Positions 11,509 to 24,000 of a DNA stretch of 64,000 nt are shown here, one piece after another. A program made the position numbers and the translations under genes. Position 1 is the stretch's first letter. Each line of letters starts with the position of its first letter. This stretch comes from Litoditis marina (Eukaryota > Nematoda > Chromadorea > Rhabditida > Rhabditidae): contig OZ038440.1 in assembly GCA_964036275.1 (NCBI GenBank), positions 4,129,690-4,193,689 on the forward strand. The letters are read 5' to 3'. The notes beneath the pieces are model-generated. The model was given only the letters and a program-made list of their open reading frames with translations, searched no databases and had not been told where the DNA came from.

Positions 11509-12170
11509 TCACAAGGAATTAATAACTTGACGAAGGTTAGTTGGTCTTGTGTTGATCTCACCTCTCACGTTTTCATGATAATTCCATATTCGATATTAAT
11601 TTGTCAAAAAGAAGAGCCAACACTCGAGTGATCGATATGAGTCATTGACAGTTGTGAAAATTTCCAAGAATTTTACAACAAAGCGTAGGTGCTATACCCA
11701 GTTGGTTGACAGGGGCAGAGGGTACCCTTACTTTTTCCTTAATGTAGCAACCGATAAAAATGTTAACAAATAAACTTTATAAACTAATGTTAACAAAAAA
11801 ACAGAATCTTTCAATGTCAGCTGTTTTTATGGGGGGAGGTTCTTTCTTGTTAACTATACGAGATTAATTAAAGTTCAGTGCCTTTTTTCTTACCGTACAC
11901 TCATAAAGTTGTCCGGATTGCCACAAAATGCAACTAATCGGCTACCTTTACGCCAAATTCGGGGAAAATCTGATATTTTCCTCCGAACATCAAGATATTT
12001 CGCGTTATCCAATGACATTACGTCGCATTTTTCTAATTATTTGTATGACATGTATTATCTGGACTTCAAACCTACGCATGAAACATACAGCCGATTAAGT
12101 TACGCGATATCTAGGTATCCCTTGTCTTTCATTGCACGCAGAACATAGCTGATTACGTTTGTATTTTCAG
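11509..12170. other. Intergenic stretch or intron, no firm exon
   Basis: Several short overlapping frames occur near 11909-12148 without convincing splice sites. One frame from 11929 contains a hydrophobic stretch (RRIFLIICMTCIIW) that could be a missed exon. Confidence 0.35.
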
Positions 12171-12741
12171 GCATGCCAGCCGCCGGCTGCAATTCTCGAA
12201 TATCAACGAGGCAAGATTCTCGAAAAAATAGGTTACGTTCTCAGAAAAAAGTACGCACAGAAGGTTAGGATCAACATGATACGAGGTATGTTCTATGTAA
12301 TATTTGCACTTATAATTCTGAGTATATACATGCGTTTATGTGTGTCTGCAACCTGTTAGCATTAGCTACAAACTGACAAGTCGAAACTAGGAAATTCGCA
12401 GTATCTTTGTTTCGAAAACAGGGTCCTGGTTCATTTTCTCACATACAACCACTCTCAACTCACACTTATATCTTTTACAATTTGATAAGGAGATCGGCTG
12501 ATTATCACCACTTATATGCGGGGTTTAAGGTATATCAATTATTATCTATGTAAGTGTCTTGTGTCACAGTGGGACCTGGACAGCTGTCAAAACTCTGTTT
12601 TCTTTTATGTCATTCATACATTCATTTCAGGGCGTACGCCAACGACATCACCTACAACCCGAACGGGACTTCCGTACCGCGCCCTCGCCAGTCTGGTGTC
12701 TGGCTCGCAGTCAAAAAATTATCAAATTCAAAAATAATTGA
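12171..12741 (+). CDS. Two-exon fragment of an unrecognised basic protein, frame ambiguous
   Basis: An exon starts after TATTTTCAG at 12170 and ends at AAG|GTTAGG (12263). A second starts after TTCATTTCAG (12630). In the best-looking frame the first exon gives a helix-forming stretch (AAILEYQRGKILEKIGYVL) and the second continues GVRQRHHLQPERDF to a TGA at 12739-12741. Other frames are also open: starting at the ATG at 12173 gives a 65-aa basic protein ending at 12737. I cannot decide without transcripts. Upstream exons must exist if the first frame is right, because it has no start codon. Confidence 0.33.
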
Positions 12742-12999
12742 TTCATGTCCGGTAGGCCCACATTCTAGCCTTTGAAGCTGCTTACATATCCGCATAGCTT
12801 CACGTTTTCTCGGTATCCATTCAGCTATCTCGTTTTCTCACTCACGCTTATTCATTTTCCATTCATTATATCGTTATGTTTATTGTACATTCCCAATAGA
12901 GACCATATTTCGTTTGTTTGTTGTCGTTGTTTTGAAATATTGAAATAAAACCATAATTCATGAAAGTGTAGCTTGAACTCAATAAATTTCTTTCCAATA
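12742..12999. other. Short intergenic stretch
   Basis: Nothing supported between the 12.6-kb exon and the GC-rich block. Confidence 0.4.
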
Positions 13000-13195
13000 T
13001 GCGCAGGCTGCCGGCGGTAAGCGGCAGTCTGCTGGCAGCCTGCCAACTGACCGCCGCCTACCGGCAACCTGCTGGCTGGCTGCCGGCGGTGAGCGGCAGC
13101 CTGCCGGCACGCCGCGGTTCCCCGCGGTTTTGCCGCCGGCAGCCTGCCGCTTAACTGCCGGCAGCCTGCGCTTTGAGTCGTGTGCAGTAGGCGCA
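13000..13195 (-). repeat. GC-rich GCCGGCAG repeat block, copy 2 (inverted)
   Basis: Dense CTGCCGGC-type palindromes, ending CTGCGCTTTGAGTCGTGTG. That is the inverse of the leader of the 8685-8960 block. The two blocks are about 4 kb apart in opposite orientation. Confidence 0.8.
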
Positions 13196-13392
13196 TTGTC
13201 GCGCATTGTTTATGCGACTCATAACTATTTGCCTATCTCTTATCGAGGGGGGACCGCGTACCAAATAGGGTGGCTCTGTACAGTTCACTGTGCCTTATAT
13301 TTACACTCGGCCGCGGCTGGTATGCAAATTTACCGACAGCCTACCTGGCTGACTTCTACTACATCTCAGCTCCTTTTGTGGCCTACTTCCTT

Positions 13393-13526
13393 TATACTAG
13401 CAGTAAATTGAATAGTCACGTAAAGTTAGCATTCTAATGATGAAGTGTGCACTTTGTGATTACACCTTTCTAAGTTCTTCTGTGTTTAACATGTTTCACG
13501 TCACTGCACAATTGACTAACAGTATA
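13393..13526. repeat. Family R MITE, copy 1
   Basis: Ends resemble TATACTGTTAGTCAATTG in inverted orientation. The interior shares TTCTGTGTTTAACATGTTTC with other copies at 18757-18857, 43551-43639, 46057-46173 and 58660-58798. CACGT occurs near both ends. Confidence 0.7.
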
Positions 13527-14424
13527 ACAACTTATTTTTTTAGCAGTATACAACTTTTGGAAGTTTGCCTTTTGTTTTCGATGCAAAAACCAACATAAAC
13601 AGGATATGTAAATGATTCACCAACCATAAAAAGTGTTGCTTTGCATATTTGAGCTTTTCTAAGGTAAAAACTAAAAAATAGAAGCGCGCATTAGCCGGAC
13701 TAAACACAAATCACATTTGTTTGTGAATCAACGCGGTTTACAACTCTAGGAACAAAATCCAGGAAAATATTGATGGTATCGCCGCTTTTTTACAGTTTTG
13801 TGTGAAAAACTCTAAGGTCAGATCATTATACTTTCCATAACTTTCTCAAATTAGAAAAAAACGCATCAGGAGATATTATGTGCGTTATTTATGTGAGAGC
13901 GTTGGTCTCCTGTGTTCGTTAGGCTAGCAACCAGAATTCATTGCCACTCTTCAAAAAAAGGATTGTTCGACGTTTTATTGTTCACCATACATCAGCGTCA
14001 ATAAAATATGTCCAAGTTTCACGATATAGAAACCTTTTGACACGTAACCATAGTCACCCGTTTCCAAGCGACTATTCGGTAATAACTCTGTTAAAAACAC
14101 TTTTAGAATAGTTTTCGCTATATTATGTATTTTTCCTTATTTGAACATGACCTTCGCTCGTGACAGAAAGAAGATAGTGAAAGTAGTAAGAGTGTTGGTC
14201 ATATTACTTTTATTTCTCGGTCCACCCTGACAAGGACCTTGCGTTTTTCAAACAAGTTATACGAAAATTGAGAATGGAAACATTTTCCGAATAAAAATGC
14301 CAAAATCTCTAGAGACCTAACCAGTTCTGAGACAATGATTTTTTTGACGCTCTGAAGTTTGAGAAGACAATGAACGATTGGGTTACAAAAGCTGGGGTTG
14401 CCAAGATTCATTTTACCGATAGAG
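13527..14424. other. Intergenic stretch, nothing supported
   Basis: AT-rich, no exon with credible boundaries. Confidence 0.4.
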
Positions 14425-14661
14425 TATAGTTTCAATCATTCCCACTGAGACCTCGGCAACGTGCCAACAAAATTTCCAGGCAGTTTTTCACCATATTAGT
14501 GTTTTCCAAAACACTAAAATTTCCTCTGAGCGGCAGTTCACCTTTTCTAGAGTACGTGGGTGAAAAATCTTTGTATAAAACCTACTGTTTCCATAAAATA
14601 TATATGTTAGAAGTTTCATTGGCAATCTGCCAAAGTCTCAGTGGGAAAGACGAGAACTATA
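14425..14661. repeat. Family T MITE, copy 1
   Basis: Begins TATAGTTTCAATCATTCCCA and ends with the complement-like TCTCAGTGGGAAAGACGAGA then ACTATA. Related copies lie at 26420-26570, 34250-34472, 36159-36390 and 42645-43465, with a partial left end near 38957. Confidence 0.75.
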
Positions 14662-15123
14662 CCAGAGTTATAGGTTAGTTGAAGATGGACATACAATTAT
14701 ACATTATTTATGGGCTTTTGCAGTGTACATTTGGTTTGTAATATACGCTCCCGATTGAGGTTGCCATAACTCATTTTCAGCTCATGATCTCGCGCGCGCC
14801 ATTATTGTCAGTTTGTTATTCCCTATTGAAACGGATAATCTGATTGTTGACTGCCTATCAAACATGGTTTCCCTCAAACATATTCTAGAACTGAGCGAAA
14901 AGTTACGTGAAAAGTGGAGAAACGTGTTGGATATGTGAACCATCATCACGTATCATCTCATTGTATTTCATGTTTGCGCTCATTAGCATACTACTCTGCT
15001 ATCATGTTAACGTGTTACGTTTCCTCGTCTGCTCACGTGTACAAAGTAGCGAGCATTGTTGGTATTGTAAGTTCTACCTAGCTAGTACGCAGTCTGGCTG
15101 CTAGTCTGGTATTCCATTCTCTC

Positions 15124-15198
<75 letters not shown>

Positions 15199-16126
15199 TG
15201 ACGTTTGACGTTAAAGTACACACGTCATTGTATGATGTTTCTCACACGTTACACTTGAAAACACGCTCGATTGTAGTCGACCATTCCTACTGAGACTTTC
15301 ACTGGACATATTCAAACTGATTCGAATGTGAACTTTAACTTTGTCGAAAAGAGTTTTAGAACATTCTCTGTAATGGGGAATCAGAATCTATAACATAAAT
15401 TGATATCCTTTTCGGACGTTCACACGCCTTGAAAGTGTTTTATTCCTACTGTAGAAGTCTCAATAGGAATGAAAAGGATTATAGCACCATAACACAATAT
15501 TATTGCCTCATTTTATGTTGATGTTTCACAAAACAATAAAAAAATGTATTTCCTCAAACCAAACAGGTTTGAACCGAATCGAAAGTAGCTAATCTCTGAA
15601 AATCTACGTATCCCCCCCAAAATGAAGGTTCTTCATGCATCCTCAGATAGATTTTCCATTAATGTTTTCGAGATTGAGTTGTTAGTAAAATTCATAGTAA
15701 CGTGGATATATTGAACACTATCGAGATCGTGCCATGTCAATGCGCTTAATTTTTATTGTCCGTTCTCGTTCTACACCTGATTGTGCAAATTGTTTCCGTT
15801 AATTCACTTGAAGCTTGTTTCTAATGGTCTGCAACTCATTAACCAGAGAAGATTGATATAGTAACGGTATACATGAAACATCAACATCTCCAGTGATCGA
15901 ATTTTATACCCTCCTTTCCGAAATGTGTTGTGTTGATCGAGTTTGAAATAATAATGTATTTGACTATTGCATGCTAATGTATTTGACACACAACGTAAAA
16001 GTGACATTGTGGACTTAATTCTCTGTTAATAAAACATTGTGGCAAGTTTTATCATGTTCATTATCTGAAGCTTTCTAAAATTTGTATTTATGATGAGAAA
16101 CGGATACTTACAGTTGCAGATCTGCT
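14662..16126. other. Intergenic stretch with CT microsatellite
   Basis: Contains a (CT)n run at about 15116-15200. No exon is supported before the start at 16127. Confidence 0.5.
15116..15200. repeat. (CT)n microsatellite
   Basis: About 85 bp of nearly pure CT with a few interruptions (CC, CG). Confidence 0.95.
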
Positions 16127-18252
16127 ATGCGTTCCACAACCGCCATATTTGCACTAAACTGCACAGTATTGGTGAGTTGTTTTTCAAATCATTGCACACT
16201 ATTGGTGAGTTTTTTCCAAATCATGTTACATGCGTCCATACGCTGTTATCAAAAACATCAAAAACTGTTTTTATGCTTATTTAAAAGTATTTTTTTCGAA
16301 TTTCGGATAAAGTTTTGAAAAGAAAAATGAACTCTATTTTTACACAATATTGGATCATCATTTCAGATAATTTCCATAACTCTACTTTGCCTGTCGACAT
16401 CAATTTTCGATTTCATTGTCAGCAACAAAATGTATTATACTGTTCCGGATCAGGTAAGGCTATTTTATTCGTTGAAAAAAAAACCCATTCAGAATGGTAA
16501 CATAATTATGTGAACGTGAAATGTTATGTGGACTTTACTTTTTACGTGGTACACGTGTAATCATGTCCCTATTCATTTTGAATGTGTACACACTCCACAC
16601 TGTCAGTCGAATACTTATGCGCGTGAGATGTGAAATACACAATAGATTTGGAGAATTCGCAAAGGTTAACCACCTGTTTTATGTGGTGACTAATTAACTT
16701 TTACCACTTCTATATTATATATTTGAGTTTGTGTCTAAGATGGGAGCCGCATGGAAAGTGTAGTTTGAACTGCATAAACATAATAGATTTAGAATACACA
16801 ATGTAACGAAGATGGAGTGAACTACAAAACCAGCCCATCAGAGAGACATCGACCGTTGTGATATACCCCTATAAAAAAATAGTTGAGTTTTGTCTTAATT
16901 ACATGTTTTTCAGCGTATTTTGATTGACTCGGAGCACAGCTACTGGTTTTATGCGACTTCTTCGTTGTGTGCACTTCTCTCTCTGGCAATGATCATGTAC
17001 AACAATGCTCCGTCCACAGCACAAAATGTTGCGCTACAGTACCCGTTCGGTATTTCACTGGTGGTAAGTACGAACAATAATCATACACGTGTTCCGATGA
17101 AAATTGCTTCGAGAAAAACGAAATCACTTCGAAAAGATGAGGGTTTTACTGAGTATTCAATGGTACGGTTTTCTTTCGATCTTTCAGTTTCACTTACGAT
17201 ATTATCGAGGATGTTCACGATTTATGAAACACTGTTTAAAAAAATAGATGACATTTTCTGTATGATCTGATAAATAAATACCAGTTGTCACAGTCTATTG
17301 AACACATTACTGACATCAGGTTAGTTGTTGCTTTTCGAAGATTACGTGTCACGATAGCTCAATAGGACCTGGCTAGCAAACCGTCCAACCGAGAAGTTCA
17401 TATGAGTTTTTCATGAGATACGTTATGAGCTACTTGTGAACTCTCCATGTTGTAGCATAGTAATCAATAGAATGTCATGAGAAGCTCGTGCTAGTAGCTC
17501 ATGAGGTGATCTCATGAACTTTTGTGGGCATTGCTACGCCGCCTGGACTTCCGGAGAAACATGTACATGTACAACTATTATCCGAAAGTACTTATCTGAA
17601 GACGTCTAAGCAAAACCTTTGATGTTGGAGTATGTTCTTCTTGAAATAATGAAATAGTGTTAGCCGTTTCATTCCAGCACGGGGCCCTGCTTTCCGTCAG
17701 CTGCGTCGCGTGTTCCTTCTGCTGTCTTCTGTCCGTGCAGACGGGCAACGAAGTGGGCAGATTCGCCTTCCAGGCCTCGCCGCAACAGTTTCAACTGGCT
17801 TCTCACTGGTACTTCGTTAGACTACGCGCCACCGCGGTAAGCAAACCTTTGAATGGTGTAAAATGATATAGTCTGCATTTCCAAGACAGCAAAAGGTTGA
17901 ATCGATTGAGCAGCTATGGTTGAGTTTTGGTTATTGGATAATGCAAGAGAAAGTGTGTAGATCAAATATACGCGGGCAACCTCCTCCCACGACAAATCAA
18001 CTGTACACTGGCACAACGTTTTGATGGATCTATATATCGTTCTTTATTTTAAAATCTCCCACTATTACTAGAGTTTTAGGTTTTTTCTTCTTCTCATTTT
18101 TGTGCTTTCAGTTACTGTTCGGTGTTGAGGCGGTGCTCTCGATGGCCGTATTATGCATATTGTACCTAGGAATCGAATGCAAATACCGCACATTTGCTGA
18201 ACTGCCACGAGAAAACAAGGAATACACCATGAAAACCACACTTTTCGCATGA
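16127..18252 (+). CDS. Predicted four-helix membrane protein, 193 aa
   Basis: Five exons, all phase 0: 16127-16171, 16367-16453, 16914-17063, 17678-17836 and 18112-18252 (TGA). Donors are GTGAGT, GTAAGG, GTAAGT and GTAAGC; acceptors are TTTCAG or TTCCAG. Helix 1 spans the first intron (about residues 6-25, ALNCTVLIISITLLCLS). Helix 2 is about 58-75 (SSLCALLSLAMIMY). Helix 3 is Cys-rich, about 90-114 (GALLSVSCVACSFCCLLSV). Helix 4 is about 148-167 (LLFGVEAVLSMAVLCILYLG). A loop of about 35 residues separates helices 3 and 4, and the tail is polar with basic residues. The size and layout suit a small tetraspan protein (claudin- or MARVEL-like topology), but no family signature was recognised. 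Exon 4 is markedly GC-richer than its neighbours. Intron 3 carries a CTCATGAG MITE. Confidence 0.78.
17370..17543. repeat. CTCATGAG-rich MITE, copy 2
   Basis: An inverted relative of 5956-6138, running from TGGCTAGCAAACCG to TTGCTACGCCGCC, with several CATGAG repeats. It lies in intron 3 of the 16-18 kb gene. Confidence 0.75.
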
Positions 18253-19582
18253 TTGAAAACACAAGATTCTTCTCGTTTCATGTGACTAAACCATTGAACC
18301 GTCATGAACAATGTCGCATAACTAGTTTAATAGTTCTCACGAAATAGATCACTACTTTGTTGTAAAAAATTGTATTCGGTAAAGCGAAGACCATCAGGGA
18401 TGTATTTATAAGAAAACTTTGAAATTAAGTAATTTGATTGATATATATATATTTGTTGAACTGCTCCGTTTAAATCGAATGTGTTTTTTACTGTGATGAA
18501 TATTTGTATATAAACGATGCTTTAACAATTGTATATTTCGTTCCTCGTTTGGGAGTGAAACATACACTTTACGAAGGTACTTCGCGGTTCTTTACCGAGA
18601 AATAATCTTAGTTTATTTCCAAATAACACGCGAAGGGATTGAAAGTCTTTTTTTTAAGTTTTGGGTATGTCAGAGGTTTATTTATGCATTACGACTGGAG
18701 TATACTGGGGAAAATCGAAGTAAAATTGAAGTACCCCCACTGCAGTTGGGTCCCCTGCATTCTAATGAGGCATCGTGAACTTTGTCGTTGCACGTTCCTG
18801 AGTTCTGCTGTGTTTAACATGTTTTACGTGACTATTTAATTGACTAAAAGTATTATACACGGTATATAAAACGGCGTATTACAACAACTTATTTTTGGAA
18901 GAAATATTATAAAACCTACAATAGAGATTGCTTAAAAAAACTATTTCTTTGTTCCTTATGCTATTTGAACATAGAAAAAGTTTTGTTCGCCGCCCGGAGT
19001 TCTTGTTTCATCGTGTTCACTAATAGCAGCAGCTATTCCAGAGGAAAATGGGCAAACATGGATTGAAACAAAAATCAGTTCTTGAACGAAAGCAACTGTT
19101 TTCAGAAGTAGATACTCTGAAATCAAGCAAGACCCGGAAAACTGTTAGTCGTGTGTGTTATTTGTTAACTATCTGTCAAGTTCCTGTGTGATAGTTGTTA
19201 AATATTCATCAAGGATCTAACTCATAAATTCCCTCAGTGACTCATTAATTTCACAACAGAAGTAAGAAATTGAAATCCCTAGTTTGTTTATCGAATATAG
19301 TTTTCTTCAAGTTATACTATTAGCTAATCATACGTTCTATACTTTGTTTGAACACAACATTCATAATCCGAATGTAGCATGTCTCCCGTGAGACTGTTTG
19401 CACAGCCGTTTCTTGGGCCGATCTTCAAAGGGCGCCAACTGGACTTCTAAGGCGTTTTTCTGCGTCGCGGCTCATTTCGGGAGTTCTGACCGGAAATGTT
19501 CCGTTCGTAACGGCGCCGGCTCTGTTTGCCGACCACGGAAAGTGTGAATCTGGCAAAAAGAACAAAAAACGCAGCCGACGGC
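18253..19582. other. Intergenic stretch
   Basis: Holds a truncated family R repeat (18757-18857). From about 19400 it holds the GC-richer upstream region of Pro/Ala gene copy 1, including a GACCGGAAATG phrase shared with the promoter of copy 3. Confidence 0.5.
18757..18857. repeat. Family R MITE, copy 2 (truncated)
   Basis: Retains GCATTCTAATGAG, TTCTGCTGTGTTTAACATGT and ATTGACTAAAAGTATTATAC. The 5' end is missing compared with copies 1 and 5. Confidence 0.65.
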
Positions 19583-19589
19583 TATTTAA
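19583..19589 (+). promoter_or_regulatory. TATA-like box of Pro/Ala gene copy 1
   Basis: TATTTAA within GGCTATTTAAGAGG. Its first base is 46 nt before the ATG, the same spacing as in copies 2-5. Confidence 0.7.
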
Positions 19590-19628
19590 GAGGGAATGGG
19601 GGGAGAACAGCAAGTCTCTCGTCTCATC

Positions 19629-20606
19629 ATGAGCTCAGTCGCCTCTCTCTGGTGAGTCCCATTTTCATCATTTCCGGTTCTCGACTGATATCACAACAAT
19701 AATCTCTATTAAATAAGTATCCACACAAGCTGTTCCGACTGTTTTCTGTTTTCGTCACTCGAAAACCAGCAGGTTTTTTAATGATAAAATAACGCATAAA
19801 TAGCCAAGGAAATCGCCAGCTAAGGACTGGAGTGGTTAACTAGTATACAACTCAGATGTATTAGCAAATGCCTGTGGTTATTTTGATCTCTCTTCAACTG
19901 TTTCGAACAGACATCTGAATAGGTCATCAACATTTGACACACTGTGAGAACGGCGTTTGCACGTCATTACCATTAACTGTCAAATTATGTTCCACTTTTC
20001 AGTCTGGTCGCCCTCGCCATTTCTTCCTCATCTGCTCAACTCGCAGTGAATGGTCCCTTCTTCGGTAGATACTATGCTGCCGCCAAACCAGTACTGACCC
20101 CTGGTTTTGCCCCTGCTGCCGCTCCTCTTCTACCACCTCCAGCTCCTCTTCTGGCTCCTCCAGCTTGTGCTGGACCCGCCTGTGCTCCTGCTCTTGCTCC
20201 CCTACCTGCTCCAGTTCCGGCCTTCGCTCCTGCATTTGCCCCGATCGCCCGCGGCCCAGTCATCCCAGCTGCGGCTCCCCTTCTGGCCCCACCTCGCCCC
20301 CTCCTAGCCCCAGCCCTGGCCCCAGCTCCTCTCATGGCTGCCCCAATGCTGCCACCCGCCCCACTCTTTGCCCCTCGTCGCCCCTTCTTTGCCCCAGCCC
20401 TTGCTCCAGCTCCCTTGATGGCTGCCCCAGCTCTGCCACCCGCCCCTCTCATGGCTCCTCCCTGTGGAGGACCTGCCTGCGGACCTGCTCTAGCTCCCCC
20501 AGTTGCCCCAGTTGCCCCCATTGTGCCAGCTCCCGCCGTAGTCCCGGCCTATGCCCCATTTGCCCGTTCCGCCTTCTTCATTGGAAGTAACAAGGGAAAA
20601 CAGTGA
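19629..20606 (+). CDS. Secreted Pro/Ala-rich low-complexity protein, copy 1 (208 aa)
   Basis: Exon 1 (19629-19651, MSSVASL plus two bases) joins exon 2 (20003-20606) across a phase-2 intron, restoring a Cys codon. The N-terminus is a signal peptide (MSSVASLCLVALAISSSSA) with likely cleavage before or near [13 protein letters not shown]. The mature chain is built from APALAP, PLLAPP and APLMAAP-type units with almost no charge. Two C-x4-C pairs occur (CAGPAC and CGGPAC). A conserved tail, YAPFARSAFFIGSNKGKQ, closes the protein. Composition suggests an intrinsically disordered extracellular matrix or cuticle-type protein, possibly disulfide-linked; this is inference. It is the leftmost of seven copies. 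Exon 2 is over 60% GC by eye, in contrast to the AT-rich flanks. I do not recognise a named family. Confidence 0.9.
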
Positions 20607-20626
20607 TTCGAACGAAACCAATTGTC

Positions 20627-20634
20627 TGTACATA
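20627..20634 (+). promoter_or_regulatory. UGUACAUA element in 3' UTR (copy 1)
   Basis: TGTACATA lies 21 nt after the stop, matching the UGUANAUA consensus bound by PUF-family RNA-binding proteins. The same octamer is found at the same place downstream of copies 2-6. Function is inferred. Confidence 0.5.
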
Positions 20635-21013
20635 TATTGATTATTCATAAATTATGAGTTTAAAGTTGTTTGTGAAAAGAGAACAAATGGTTCACCTTTC
20701 TATGGTTTAACATGTGCAGAAGACTCATGAATTCCCAATGTCGTTTTCGTGAATACCTCTTGTTGACTTATCAAACCACTCACTAACACTCGAAATGAAC
20801 TCAGAACAATGACTGTTGAACAGTTCACCGTCGACAAAACTTTTAGGTAACGACTACACATCGCAATTTTATACAAAGGTGACTAAAACAGAATTTGGGG
20901 AAATCAGTAAATAATATTCAAGGATCTGAAAAGTTTGCCCATGTTGTTTATTCAAGAAACAGAACAAGAGTACAAGATTGTTTATTGTTTTAGAACTTGT
21001 TGTATTTCACTTT

Positions 21014-24000
21014 TTATTTCGCACGAGTAGCTGATCGTTCCTTGTAGAACTTGGTTTCGGTTTGGAGAAGATGAGCCAACTGAAACAACGAACTTCGTTA
21101 TGTTCTTTGATGAGGTTTCCCTAATCTATACTGATATTTATGAAATAATTACGTGAAACAACTTGAACACTAGAATTGAAGAGAATACAAAACATTCAGG
21201 GCATGGTCGGTACCTTACGTGCCTTAAACTTCAGTTTAGTACTCCAACAACCTCTAACAGAAAAACTTCTGATTACTGATATTTCCTATTGCCAGTGTGT
21301 TTCGGATTTTTTTTGAAAAGAACTATTGAAAACCATCTAGATTAGTGTGACTGAATATCTCACCTCATCTGTACGATCTATTTGTTCGCAGTACAAAGTA
21401 AGATTTCATTAAAAAGGCCATAAGAAGGTCAACGACATACTGTAAGTCTTTACTTTTATTAGTGGTATAGTCACTTAAAACAAAAATATTTGTTGTCATT
21501 AAGACTTTTTGGATGTTATTATGGAAATATGTGCTGAGTGAAAGGTGCCACTCAAAATCACAAAATCGATTCGACCCTGATTCAACACCAGAATCGTCTT
21601 GAATCAGGGTCGAAACGATTTTGAGTGGCACCTTTCACTGATCACATATGTCCATAATCTTTACTTATAGTTGGAAACAGGAATACCTGTCCAATAGTGA
21701 TGGGCTCAGAGGATCTTTCGAGCATCTGTGAGAGTTTCATGTACTCGTCTGGCTCTATTACCCATGCGAACATCAGATCGTTGATTGAGTCGAGGACCAT
21801 GGTTCTGCAAGAAACATGTTTAGGTGAGGACCGAATAAAGATTGTAGTTTGGTCTAGATGCACAGCAAAATTCTCCCAGTCTCTTCAACACTCTATATCT
21901 GTTTCACCAATTTATGTCCTTCTACAGTAATACGTAAAATATTCAGGAGGAGTTTCCTAATGAATAATTGATCGCTTTGGTTTCAAACTTTCAGAGTTAG
22001 TAGTAGTAAATGTACAGAAGACACAACCACAAGTTGGAGAATTCGAAAACGCCAACATACCAAACTTTGACCTAGAAGTTCGAGCGTATTACTGTTGAGG
22101 GTTATAATTGGGTGGAGCTAACTATACAATCAAATTGAAAACGCAGCAGGTCGGAATCTTATAGTTGTATACACCTTACTCAGAGCGGTCTAGAACAGAA
22201 GGCAAAAAAATAATCCTTTTTCACGAATTTTTCCACGAACGTTCATTAACAAGAAACAGGAACACAGCAAAACAAACATAATTTTTGCTTCTCACAGCCT
22301 TGCCTAGAGATACCGCTAGCATCGAAATGATTACCTTTCCACTTGTACGTCTCCGACTGCAGTGTTGAGGGTGGCAGCAAATGTGGCCGGCTGGCTACTG
22401 GCAGAGATTTTGTTGGCAGAGAGCCAGTCGAAAGCAACCTGTGAATAGAGAAGCACCATGTTTGCAGTATTATGTAGAATATAGACTGAACATAGAGGAA
22501 ATGCTTATGCTACAGAAAACGACATTACATAGCAAAATCAATGGTGATAGACAGAAAACTCGTGAACAAAAACATATTCTCAAGTACCGAGAATGGTTAT
22601 GAAGAAGCTCATAGAGAAAAATTGTAAACCACATTTATGTGTAACAAGATCACATGGGAGAAAAGTACTCAGCATTGATTAAAGAATTGAACCACAAATT
22701 GAATCGATTAATGCCATACCTTTCGCTCATCGGATATTCTCTGCTTCTCCATGAGTGAACCCAATTGGAGGATTTCATCCACATTGGGGCCTTCGAACAT
22801 TTTGACTGGAATGAGAAATTGCAAAGAAGAAACAATATTGTCATGATACAACGTGTAAACTTGTTTTCTACGTTTTCTCTTGTTTTATATTTCCACGGTA
22901 ATCACTGTCGATACGAGCTATAGGGAGTCATCGAATCTTTCTAGTAGTTTAACCCTATGAATTTACGATTTTTGACCGAAAAGCAGTGAGAAAAAGCTAA
23001 CAACCCAGCGCGAGAGCAAAATTTAGGAGGTGCCAAATTCATTAATGTTTGTATCTTCCGGTAATCGGACCTGCGAGCAAAAGATTCGTAGTCATGCGGT
23101 AACCACTGCGCTACGGGAGCCGATATCTGGCAAGCTTTGAAATCAAATACATGTGTCCGTACACAGCAAAAATTGACATTTACAACACCCTCCCGCCTTT
23201 CCGTTGGCGACGACTAGTCGCCGTATCTTTTTTGGGAAGAGCGAACCCTATTTCACCTTGAAGTTGCATTCCCTGTGCACGAGGTGGCGGGGTGGGAAGA
23301 ACGGTAGATGGGACCACAGGGGGAGTTCGGGGGGTGGAGGCATGCAGGATCTGAACAGCTTATTATGACATGAACAGGTAAATATAGTATAATAATAATT
23401 CATTCGTTCATAATATGAACGAATGAACATATTATGTTTCAGAACAGACTTCAAACAAAAAACTATCTAATTATATGAACTCACGGAAAAGGGGAAAAAG
23501 AAAAGAGAATACACCAACACAAAATTTAGACATAAAACATTACAAAGCTAATAAAAATTACTGAAAGACCAATAGTAATAGTAACTGCCTCATAAAACAT
23601 TAAGAAACAATCATACCTAGTAAAACCTTAAATATTAAAACCTTATAATATACTGCAAGTTGTAGTTTGCTCTTGAAACTGAACACGATCTAATTAATGA
23701 CATTACTGCCAACTTCCAACAAATGATCCCCGGAAAATTTGGATGTTACCATCTAGTTTGAAATACTTCGAACATTGTTGAACAGTTGCGTACTTTAGGA
23801 AGTTAGGTAGAATCTTGGCGATCGGCCGTTTAGTAATCTACGCACATTACTCCAAAACAAGCGAAAAATCATAACTAGAGAATGTTACCGGAGTTTCATC
23901 TTGTATTGAGTTATTGACTGATTTCTCTATCTTTTCTGTGTTCGCCGTCTCTTTTTTGTTCTTCTGATCCTTTGCCAGCTTTTCTTGTTCCTGCTTTTCC

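Noticed and set aside
20072..20521. 149-residue Gly/Ala-rich antisense ORF in copy 1, repeated at the same place in copies 2-6
   Set aside because: GCN/CCN codons read backwards give GGN/NGC, so open antisense frames follow from composition. No independent start context, splice sites or signal were seen.
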